Source: Virgisporangium aliadipatigenens (lineage in GTDB: Bacteria > Actinomycetota > Actinomycetes > Mycobacteriales > Micromonosporaceae). Taken from it: DNA of 64,000 nucleotides. The stretch's first letter is position 1. Each line of letters begins with the position of its first letter. Below are positions 55,415 to 61,905 of this stretch, one piece after another. The notes under the pieces are model-generated. The model was not told the origin of the DNA. It searched no databases and worked only from the letters and a program-made list of their open reading frames with translations. The stretch lies in NCBI RefSeq assembly GCF_016863615.1, contig NZ_BOPF01000039.1:1-64000 (forward strand). The letters are read 5' to 3'. The position numbers were made by a program, and so were the translations under genes.

Positions 55415-56893
55415 ATGTCGACCACGGCCGGTCCGGCGGACAGGGCGGCTCCCCTTGCGGAGCTGCTGCGCCGTGCCGAATGGAGTCCCCGACAGCTCGT
55501 CGCAGCGATCAACCGCAGCCTCTCGCAGAACGGTCGCGAGAGGTTGCGGCTTGATCCGACCGCGGCGTACCCGTGGATCCGGCGCGGCTACCGGCCACGT
55601 CCACCCATCCCGGCCATCGCCGCCGGTGTCCTGTCGGCACGTCTCGGCTGCCCGATCACCGAGGCGGATCTCTGGCCGGCCCACCGCGATCGGGGACTGC
55701 CAGCGCGTGGAGCCGCCGAGAAGCTGGACGGCGACGTTCTCACCGCACTGGACGACCTCGTCGTCCTCGCGGCCGCTCCGGCAGCTCCCATCGTGGAGGC
55801 CTCCGGCCGGGACCTGTTGACCGCCGTCCGTGACCGGTCCACCGCCGGAAGCCCGATCCCCTCGCCCCGGGCCGGTCGCGAACATGTCGGCGCCGAACAG
55901 GTCGACCTGATCAGCGCCCACGTCACGGCCCTGCGCCGGCTGGACGACCGGCACGGCGGCGGCGTGCTGAGCATCCGCTACATCACCGGCGAACTCCGCA
56001 ACGTCCGCGACCTCGTCGCGGCGGCCAACCACACCGCCGGGACCGCCCGGCGGCTCACGGGCGTCCTGGCCGACCTGGCTCAACTTCTGGGTTGGCTGCA
56101 CTTCGACGCCAGCAACTTCGGCGCGGCGGAGCGCTACCTGCTGTTAAGTACGGCCGTAAGTCGCGCAGCGGGGGCTACCGACCGTGCTGCGAACGCCATC
56201 GGCATGCTGGCGTACGTGTCGGCTTCCCGGGGCCACGGCAGGGCGGCGGTCGGGCTGGCGGAGACGGCGCTCGGCGAGGGAAGCGGCGACCCGGTACTCC
56301 GCGCGCGGCTGCTCGGCCGGGTGGCGACCGCTGCTGCGGCGAGCGGCGACCTGGAGCTGTTCCTGAGGCGTGCTGATCAGGCGGTCGAAGTGCTGAGCGG
56401 CGACGACCGGTCCGGTGCGCCGTTTCTCTACTACCTGAATCCGGCACAGCTCGCGGCCGAGCGCGGACAGGCACTTGTCGGACTGGCCGCGCACCTCCCC
56501 GACCCCCGGTCGGATCTGCTCAGCGAAGCGGTCGACCTCCTGCGCGACGCCGTCCGTGATCAGCTGGCACCGGACGCACACGGCGCGATCTACCCGCGTT
56601 CAGCGCTTTTGCACACGTCGTTTCTCGGACGTGCGCTGCTGCTGTCGGACGCACCCGCTCAGGCGGTCGATTCGCTCCGGGTGGGGCTCGGACTGCTCGA
56701 CGGTGTGCGATCACCTCGCAGCCGGGGTCATCTCCGTGCCCTCCGCCCGATGCTGGTGGAACGCGCGCGATCGTCGTCGGTGATCGGAGATTTCCTGCCC
56801 GAGTTCGACAGGGCACTATCGCACCATGACGGGGAGCCCGGTCGTGATCGAGATGCGCCGATCCAACCATCCGGACGCGGTCCGGCTGCTTGA
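55415..56893 (+). CDS. HTH regulator with TPR-like domain
   Basis: 492 aa from ATG 55415 (GTG 55406 is an alternative); TACGGT 55402-55407 suggests a leaderless start. Residues about 10-85 form an atypical HTH region (LAELLRRAEWSPRQLVAAINRS, then YPWIRRGYRPRPPIPAIAAGVLSARLG, as positions about 11-32 and 47-73). Helical TPR-like repeats fill the rest, including AATDRAANAIGMLAYVSASRG-type helices. It resembles in layout the regulator at 38761 but shares little obvious sequence. It is followed by an overlapping GNAT gene and the small-protein gene; the shared CGTGAA motif makes both likely targets. Confidence 0.72.
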   Translation: MSTTAGPADRAAPLAELLRRAEWSPRQLVAAINRSLSQNGRERLRLDPTAAYPWIRRGYRPRPPIPAIAAGVLSARLGCPITEADLWPAHRDRGLPARGAAEKLDGDVLTALDDLVVLAAAPAAPIVEASGRDLLTAVRDRSTAGSPIPSPRAGREHVGAEQVDLISAHVTALRRLDDRHGGGVLSIRYITGELRNVRDLVAAANHTAGTARRLTGVLADLAQLLGWLHFDASNFGAAERYLLLSTAVSRAAGATDRAANAIGMLAYVSASRGHGRAAVGLAETALGEGSGDPVLRARLLGRVATAAAASGDLELFLRRADQAVEVLSGDDRSGAPFLYYLNPAQLAAERGQALVGLAAHLPDPRSDLLSEAVDLLRDAVRDQLAPDAHGAIYPRSALLHTSFLGRALLLSDAPAQAVDSLRVGLGLLDGVRSPRSRGHLRALRPMLVERARSSSVIGDFLPEFDRALSHHDGEPGRDRDAPIQPSGRGPAA

Positions 56894-57293
56894 GGCGTTT
56901 CTCCGCGATCAGGTCGAACGGTACGGCTATGCGGATCCGGTGGACCTCGACCCGGCGGACTTCACCCCGCCCGGCGGAGCCTTCGTCGTCGCCTACCTGG
57001 ACGGTGCGCCGGTCAGCTGCGGCGGCTACCGCCGGCACGGCGCCGGCATCGTGGAGATCAAGAAGACGTACACCGTCCCTGAAGCCAGAGGACACGGGGT
57101 CGGGCGCCGGGTTCTGTCCCGGCTGGAGGAGCTGGCCGTCGATGCCGGCGCGCGGCAGGCTGTCCTGGAGACGGGGATCCGTAACGACGCCGCAGTGGCG
57201 ATGTTCCGGAGCCTCGGCTATCGGCCGATCGACGGGTATGTGCCGGGGCGGGACCCTGACATCAATCGTGCCTTCGCCAAGCGGCTGACCTGA
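56826..57293 (+). CDS. GNAT-family N-acetyltransferase
   Basis: A 155-aa GNAT: acetyl-CoA loop PEARGHGVGRRVL (about 81-93, R/Q-x-x-G-x-G), the preceding strand VEIKKTYTV, ETGIRNDAAVAMFRSLGY and the end GYVPGR. The acceptor is unknown. ATG 56826 overlaps the regulator gene by 68 bp in another frame; ATG 56853 would still overlap. The long overlap suggests joint transcription with the regulator. Confidence 0.88.
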   Translation: MTGSPVVIEMRRSNHPDAVRLLEAFLRDQVERYGYADPVDLDPADFTPPGGAFVVAYLDGAPVSCGGYRRHGAGIVEIKKTYTVPEARGHGVGRRVLSRLEELAVDAGARQAVLETGIRNDAAVAMFRSLGYRPIDGYVPGRDPDINRAFAKRLT

Positions 57294-57298
57294 CCAGG

Positions 57299-57344
57299 TT
57301 CACGTTGTTCACGGTCGCGCCCGGTTCCACCGTCGGGACGGTGG
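57299..57344. promoter_or_regulatory. Operator region of the small-protein gene
   Basis: TTCACG (57299-57304), TTG, TTCACG (57308-57313) is the reverse-strand form of the CGTGAA-N3-CGTGAA motif at 55338. It is followed by a perfect 8-bp palindrome, CCACCGTC (57327-57334), GG, GACGGTGG (57337-57344), ending 16 bp before the GTG at 57361. Confidence 0.5.
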
Positions 57345-57360
57345 TGGTCGACTGGGTGTC

Positions 57361-57882
57361 GTGAAGAGACCCGCGATTTCGGTGGCAGGCGCCGCTGAGG
57401 TGCTCGCGCACGCCCTGCGTGGAGTCGCGACCGCCTACGACAAACGCGACGCCGTTCTGGCGTGGCGGCTCGACGCCCGAACGGTCCTGATGCTCGCCTC
57501 GTGGATCGAGGACGCACGACGGGTAGAGCGGCAGGGCATCATCGCCGACGTCCGGCAGGAGATCACCGCCGTGACGGCGGAGTTCGCGGAGATGACGGAC
57601 GAGGAACGCGGCGAGCCCGGCTGGGAGGTGAGCTACCGCAGCGGCATGCTGCGCGGCCTCCTCGTCGTGATGCAGGGGCCCCACCAGCGACTGACCGTGC
57701 CGGCCTCGGCTCTGCGGCTCGGGGACGTGCTGCTCGGACTGCGGGAACACTCCGGCGAAACGGTGATCCGTCTGGGATCGGATCGGGAGCGGCGGGTGGT
57801 CGCCCGGACCGCGTCCACGGTGCACACGTTCTCGCCGGAGCGGCGACTCCAGGTGATCCGCCCGGGCGTCCGACCGAGTTGA
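57361..57882 (+). CDS. 173-aa protein, paralogue of the 38.3-kb protein
   Basis: GTG 57361 (MKRPAISVAGAAEVLAHAL). Its first 110 residues match the product at 38322-38657 (YDKRDAVLAWR, LMLASWIEDARRVER, YRSGM). An extra C-terminal 60 residues (LGDVLLGLREHSGETVIRL, then RVVARTAST) look beta-rich. No catalytic motif is visible. Each paralogue sits beside an HTH-TPR-like regulator, so the pair probably forms a recurring actinobacterial module. Function unknown. Confidence 0.68.
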   Translation: MKRPAISVAGAAEVLAHALRGVATAYDKRDAVLAWRLDARTVLMLASWIEDARRVERQGIIADVRQEITAVTAEFAEMTDEERGEPGWEVSYRSGMLRGLLVVMQGPHQRLTVPASALRLGDVLLGLREHSGETVIRLGSDRERRVVARTASTVHTFSPERRLQVIRPGVRPS

Positions 57883-57972
57883 GCCCATTTACCGGTCATC
57901 ACCGGCGCCCGACGCGACCGTACGACAAAGTGAGAGTCGAACACCCGTCCACTCAGCGGGTACCTTGGCAGC

Positions 57973-58149
57973 ATGACCCACAACGCCGAAAGCCCCGCTG
58001 CGGACACCGTGGACGAGCGCGGCGTCGTCATCACCGCCGAAGGCCGGGCCCGCGTCCGTCGTCAGCTCGCCGAGCTTGACGCCCACTGGACTCCAGAGGA
58101 ACGCGACCGGGCCCGCACCGAGTTCCTCGCCCGTTTCGACGCCGCGTGA
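57973..58149 (+). CDS. 58-aa antitoxin-like protein (VapB-like)
   Basis: The short frame from ATG 57973 to TGA 58149 encodes 58 residues: an acidic N-terminus (ADTVDERGVVI), then a basic/acidic helix (EGRARVRRQLAELDAHWT) and a second helix (PEERDRARTEFLARF). TACCTT (57961-57966) lies 6 nt before the ATG, a leaderless -10. ACCCG/CGGGT (57943-57961) is a small inverted repeat over this promoter. It overlaps the PIN-like gene by 4 bp (GTGA). Size, order and coupling match VapB-type antitoxins. Confidence 0.65.
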   Translation: MTHNAESPAADTVDERGVVITAEGRARVRRQLAELDAHWTPEERDRARTEFLARFDAA

Positions 58150-58526
58150 CCTGGCGGGTCATTCTCGACGCCTCAGCGATCGGCGCGTTCGCGAACGCCT
58201 CCATCCATGTCGGCGAGGTGCTGGCCGAGATCGCCGACGAACCCGGTGCGACCGTCGGCCTGCCGGTCGAGGCGCTCACGATCGCCTACGCGGCCGGTTC
58301 GGAGACGGGTCGGCTCGACCTGCTGGTGAAGCGCCCGAACGTCGACGTGATCCCGGCCGCTGACGTCGACGAGTGGCGTCGGATCGCAAACGCCATGCGG
58401 CTCCTCGGCTCGTACGACAGGGCCGTCGCGGCACTGCTTGTCATCGACGGTGCGGCGCAGTACGTGGTGACGTGTGATCCGCAGGCGTACGGCGGCTTGC
58501 CGACCCTTCAGGTGTGGCGCGACTAG
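58146..58526 (+). CDS. PIN-domain-like VapC-type toxin
   Basis: A 126-aa protein from GTG 58146. It begins VILDASAIGAF, the first PIN strand with Asp (D8), and has spaced acidic residues E42 (PVEAL), D91 (SYDRAVAAL) and D111 (VVTCDPQAY) in PIN order. PIN toxins cleave RNA, often tRNA or rRNA. It follows the 58-aa protein with a GTGA overlap. Its stop TAG overlaps the moaE stop on the other strand within CTAG (58523-58526). Confidence 0.7.
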   Translation: MTWRVILDASAIGAFANASIHVGEVLAEIADEPGATVGLPVEALTIAYAAGSETGRLDLLVKRPNVDVIPAADVDEWRRIANAMRLLGSYDRAVAALLVIDGAAQYVVTCDPQAYGGLPTLQVWRD

Positions 58527-58933
58527 GCGGAGTTGACCCACTCGTCGGTGCCGTCGGCGAAGACCTGCCGCTTCCACACCGGGATCCGCTCCTTCACCTC
58601 GTCCACCAGCCGCGCGCACGCCGCGAACGCGTCCGCGCGATGGGCCGTCGAGACGGCCGCCACCAGCGCCACGTCACCGATTTTGAGCGGGCCGACCCGG
58701 TGCGACACCGCCACCGCGTAGACCTCGGGCGCCGCGGCGATCTCCTCGGCCACGGCCACCAGCACGTCGCGGGCGCTCGGATGTGCCTCGTACTCGAGTT
58801 CGTGGACGCCGCGGCCGCCGTCGTGGTCGCGTACCACCCCCTGGAACGTCACCACCGCCCCGGCGCCCGGATGGGCCACCGCGGCCTCGTGTGCCGCCAC
58901 GTCGAGCGGCTGCGTCGTGACCTCACGGATCAT
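58523..58933 (-). CDS. moaE: Molybdopterin synthase catalytic subunit MoaE
   Basis: A 136-aa MoaE: FQGVVRDHDGGRGVHELEYEAHP (positions about 30-52), SHRVGPLKIGD and ERIPVWKRQVFADG with the catalytic lysines. It transfers sulfur from MoaD thiocarboxylate to cyclic pyranopterin phosphate. It is coupled to moeA by a 4-bp overlap and ends the moaC-mogA-lipoprotein-moeA-moaE run. Confidence 0.96.
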   Translation of the reverse strand: MIREVTTQPLDVAAHEAAVAHPGAGAVVTFQGVVRDHDGGRGVHELEYEAHPSARDVLVAVAEEIAAAPEVYAVAVSHRVGPLKIGDVALVAAVSTAHRADAFAACARLVDEVKERIPVWKRQVFADGTDEWVNSA

Positions 58934-60105
58934 GGCAGTGGCACCAGGGCGGCCGTCGCTCCGGATGTTCCCTCGGAACGGGGTGGAATGACGGCGAACC
59001 CGGCGGCGCGCGACAGACCGCGCAGCATCGAGGAGCCCGCGTGGGGCAGCGGTGAGTAGGTGCCGGCCGGATCCTGCGCGACCAGCGCGAGATGCGTGTA
59101 GTCCCCGCGGCCCGGAACGCCCGCCCCGAGCGTGACCGGCGACAGCACCGGCAACGGGCGGCCGGTGAGCCCGGCGAGCAGCGGCACCACCAGCGACACG
59201 AGCGCGACGATCGCCGACTGCGGGTTGCCGGGGAGCCCGGCGACGAAGCGCCCGTCCGGCAGCGCGGCGACCAGCATCGGGAACCCGGGCCGCACGGCGA
59301 CCTGGTTGACGACGTACTCGGCGTCGAGCGCGGCGAGCGCGGGGTGCAGGTGGTCGACGGGTCCCCGCATGGTGCCGCCGGTGGTGCAGATGACGTCGGC
59401 GCCGGTCTCGACGGCGGAGCGCAGCGCGTCGACGTGCGCCTCGAGCGTGTCCGGAACGGGTCCCACGGGCGGCGCCGGCACCGCGCCGAGGCGGCGCAGC
59501 CAGCCGGGGACCTGCGGCCCGAGCGCGTCCCGTACGCGGCCGTCGCCGGGATCCCCGGCGGTCAGCAGCTCGTCGCCGAAGACGATCGTGGCGACCCGGG
59601 GTGCCGGCACGACGGCCAGCTCGTCGTACCCGCACGAGGCGGCCAGTCCGAGAACGCCCGGCGTCACCGTGGTCCCGGCCGGAAGAAGTTCCTCGCCGGC
59701 GGCGCATTCCTCGCCGACGTCGCGCCACTCGCGGGGTGCCCGCGGCGTCCCCTCCACCAGAGCGGAGACCGTAGCGTCCTCGACCCGCAGGATCGTGGTC
59801 GTGCCCTCCGGCACCATCGCGCCGGTGGCGATCTCGACGCAGGTCCCGTCGTCGGTGAGCGGCGCCGCCGGCCGGCCGGCGAGGATCCGGCCGGTGACCT
59901 TCCACGGCCCGGCACCGCGCACGGCGTACCCGTCGATGCTGGAGGTCGGGAACGCCGGCAGCGGAGTGCGCGCGACCAGCGGTCCGGCCAGGGTCAGCCC
60001 GTCGGCCTCGGCCAGCGGTACGGCGACCGACGGCCGGCCCGCGGCGACCTTGGCGCCGGCGGCGTGCACCGCGGCGCGCGCGTCCTGCCACGAGATGGGT
60101 GTCAC
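58930..60105 (-). CDS. moeA: Molybdopterin molybdotransferase MoeA
   Basis: 391 aa from GTG 60105 (MTPISWQDARA). Motifs in order: FPTSSIDGYAVR (about 51-62), EIATGAMVPEGT, FGDELLTAG, the TTGGTMRGPVDHL catalytic loop in place of the more usual SGGVSVG, and VAGLPGNPQSAIVAL. It inserts molybdate into adenylylated molybdopterin. The altered loop is worth noting, but the GG is retained. Lipoprotein gene 14 bp upstream. Confidence 0.93.
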   Translation of the reverse strand: MTPISWQDARAAVHAAGAKVAAGRPSVAVPLAEADGLTLAGPLVARTPLPAFPTSSIDGYAVRGAGPWKVTGRILAGRPAAPLTDDGTCVEIATGAMVPEGTTTILRVEDATVSALVEGTPRAPREWRDVGEECAAGEELLPAGTTVTPGVLGLAASCGYDELAVVPAPRVATIVFGDELLTAGDPGDGRVRDALGPQVPGWLRRLGAVPAPPVGPVPDTLEAHVDALRSAVETGADVICTTGGTMRGPVDHLHPALAALDAEYVVNQVAVRPGFPMLVAALPDGRFVAGLPGNPQSAIVALVSLVVPLLAGLTGRPLPVLSPVTLGAGVPGRGDYTHLALVAQDPAGTYSPLPHAGSSMLRGLSRAAGFAVIPPRSEGTSGATAALVPLP

Positions 60106-60119
60106 CCCTGGAAGCCTAG

Positions 60120-60437
60120 TTACTTCGAGATGACCAGCTTCGCGGAGCCCTTGTCGGCGTCCTTGACGAAGACCTTGAAACCGCCGACGGTCGCGGTCTC
60201 GCCCTCCTTCATCAGCTTCTCGCCCTTCTTGTTCTCCACCTCGATGCTGTCGTCGAGCAGGTCGTCGAACTCCCACTTCATGCCGAGGACGGTCGCCTTC
60301 ACGTTGTCGTCGCCCTTGACGGTGACGTCGCAGGAGTTGCCCTTGCACTTCTGGGAGGTGCTGCTGCAGCCGGCGGGGAGGAGGGCAAGGGTAGCGGCGG
60401 CGGCGACCGCGACCGCGCGGATCAGGTTCTTACGCAT
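60120..60437 (-). CDS. Small lipoprotein inside the Moco operon
   Basis: 105 aa from ATG 60437 (MRKNLIRAV). The signal peptide ends in the lipobox LPAGC (about residue 24), so it is predicted to be lipid-anchored. The mature part is Lys/Asp/Val-rich and probably beta-structured (CDVTVKGDDNVKATVLG, then GETATVGGFKVFVKDAD). No family is recognised. Position between mogA and moeA implies co-expression, not necessarily a Moco role. Confidence 0.7.
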   Translation of the reverse strand: MRKNLIRAVAVAAAATLALLPAGCSSTSQKCKGNSCDVTVKGDDNVKATVLGMKWEFDDLLDDSIEVENKKGEKLMKEGETATVGGFKVFVKDADKGSAKLVISK

Positions 60438-60484
60438 GGCCGACAGCATCGCAGCGACCGCTGGCATTTTGCGCCGGACCCCGG

Positions 60485-60988
60485 TCAGCCCGGCACGGAT
60501 CCGGGATGATCACCGCCGCGCAGCTGGTCGACCGCGTGGGACAGGATGGGTCCGAGCACCTTCAGGCCGTCGCGCGCCCCGCCCTTGGATCCCGGCAGGT
60601 TGACGATGAGGGAACGTCCGGAGACCCCGCTCAGTCCCCGTGACAGCGCCGCCGTCGGCACCGCGTCCCGGGAGATCGCGCGGATCGCCTCGGCGATGCC
60701 CGGCACCTCGTAGTCGAGGACCTGGCGGGTCATCTCCGGGGTGGCGTCGGTGGGGCTGATCCCGGTGCCGCCGCTGGTTACCACCACGTCGAACCGGTCG
60801 GCGACGGCGGCCAGCAGCGCCTCCTTGACGGGCGGCCCGTCCGGCACGACCACCGGCCCGTCCACCTCGAACCCGAGCGCGCGCAGCCCGTCGACGAGCA
60901 GCGGCCCGCTCGTGTCCTCATATATGCCCGCTGCTGCCCGGTTGGATGCGACAACCACCCTGGCGCGCACCTTCATCAGCGTGCTCAT
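60485..60988 (-). CDS. mog: Molybdopterin adenylyltransferase MogA/MoaB-type
   Basis: A 167-aa MoCF-fold protein: VVVASNRAAAGIYEDTSGPLL, VVVTSGGTGISPTDATPEM (TSGGTG loop, about 77-95), and VNLPGSKGGARDGL (about 140-153). It adenylylates molybdopterin before MoeA acts. ATG 60988 overlaps the moaC stop by 4 bp, which selects this start. Confidence 0.95.
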   Translation of the reverse strand: MSTLMKVRARVVVASNRAAAGIYEDTSGPLLVDGLRALGFEVDGPVVVPDGPPVKEALLAAVADRFDVVVTSGGTGISPTDATPEMTRQVLDYEVPGIAEAIRAISRDAVPTAALSRGLSGVSGRSLIVNLPGSKGGARDGLKVLGPILSHAVDQLRGGDHPGSVPG

Positions 60989-61461
60989 TCGCCCCGAACC
61001 CACAGGCCGGTCTTGCCGCCCTCCTTGCGTTCGACGCGAACGTCGGTCAGCGAGGCGGCCGGGTCGACGGCTTTGATCATGTCGACGAGCGCGAGGCCGG
61101 CCGCGGCGACGGAGGTCAGCGCCTCCATCTCGACGCCGGTGCGGTCGGCCGTCTTCGTGGCGGCCGTGATGTCCACGGAACTCTCGCGCAGCTCCAGCTC
61201 GACCGTGACGCCGTGCAGGGCGATGGGATGGCAGAGCGGGATCAGGTCCGGCGTGCGCTTGGCGCCCATGATGCCCGCGATCCGCGCGACGGCCAGCGCG
61301 TCGCCCTTGGGCAACCCGTCGGCACGCAGCAACCCGATGACGTCAACGGTCGTTCGTACGGTGCCGGTGGCAACCGCACGACGCGCGGTGACCTCTTTGG
61401 CCGACACGTCGACCATGCGGGCGGCCCCCGTGGCGTCGACGTGTGTGAGCTGCTCGGTCAT
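60985..61461 (-). CDS. moaC: Cyclic pyranopterin monophosphate synthase MoaC
   Basis: A 158-aa MoaC: MVDVSAKEVTARRAVA, the IMGAKRTPDLIPLCHP active-site segment (about 88-103) and VEMEALTSVAAAGLALVDMIKAVD. It completes ring formation after MoaA. It is the first gene of the second Moco cluster; the promoter lies in the intergenic region shared with the GGDEF-EAL gene. Confidence 0.97.
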   Translation of the reverse strand: MTEQLTHVDATGAARMVDVSAKEVTARRAVATGTVRTTVDVIGLLRADGLPKGDALAVARIAGIMGAKRTPDLIPLCHPIALHGVTVELELRESSVDITAATKTADRTGVEMEALTSVAAAGLALVDMIKAVDPAASLTDVRVERKEGGKTGLWVRGE

Positions 61462-61690
61462 CCTTCGAGCCTAGATCCCCAGGGTGAACGTCCAGTGTCG
61501 GGGCGGGCCACGCGGGCGGAGAATTGTTCATCGCTGGAACCGATCACGACATGCGCAGTGACAGGTTCGGCGGTGTGGCAGACACCTCCGGGGAGTGGGA
61601 TGGACCTCACTCGATTCTCGACTACAATTAGTAGTTGGTTAATCGGACTTCTCCGGAACTAAACCAACACACTTCTCATATTATGAATCT

Positions 61691-61905
61691 GCCGACATTT
61701 TGCCTGGACACGGCCCTGCTGTAACCCGTACAGTCATCTCAAGAGGTCGGCAAGGCCCCCCAAAAAGGGTTAAAACGCCTGTGTCGTCCCGAGGTCTCTG
61801 GAGGAGGCAGTCGTGCGTGACAACTACTGGAGCTGACGCTCCGTAATCGCGTGAGATACGCAGACCGCTTCCGCTGTTGACAGCGGTATATAGGTCTGGG
61901 CCACG
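61691..61905 (+). promoter_or_regulatory. Structured 5' leader of the c-di-GMP enzyme gene
   Basis: TATTAT (61679-61684) predicts a transcript starting near 61691, exactly at GCCGAC, which pairs with GTCGGC (61746-61751). Inside is CTGTA (61719-61723) with TACAG (61729-61733), loop ACCCG. Downstream are a CCC-AAAAA-GGG element, a GGAGGAGG-headed micro-ORF, a hairpin GGAGC/GCTCC over its stop, and CCGCTG/CAGCGG (about 61871-61886). I could not match it to the GEMM c-di-GMP riboswitches I know. Confidence 0.5.
61813..61836 (+). CDS. Seven-codon leader ORF (MRDNYWS)
   Basis: GTG 61813 to TGA 61834-61836. GGAGGAGG (61800-61807) is 5 nt upstream, the strongest ribosome-binding site in the region. 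The stop lies inside the hairpin GGAGC-TGA-C-GCTCC, so a ribosome on it would change the leader fold. Tyr and Trp are the penultimate residues. It ends 69 nt before the GGDEF-EAL start. Confidence 0.5.
   Translation: MRDNYWS

Larger units (their letters stand above)
61462..61905. other. 444-bp divergent intergenic region, relatively AT-rich
   Basis: It separates moaC (-) from the GGDEF-EAL gene (+). From left to right it holds the presumed moaC promoter, a small hairpin ACTAC/GTAGT (61621-61635), a larger one GTTGGTT/AACCAAC (61634-61640 with 61662-61668), a -10-like TATTAT (61679-61684), and the structured leader described separately. No tRNA or ORF other than the 7-codon one is evident. 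Confidence 0.7.

Noticed and set aside
61691-61812. GEMM-type c-di-GMP riboswitch or Moco riboswitch
   Set aside because: The conserved sequence blocks I know for those classes are not present; left as an unclassified structured leader.
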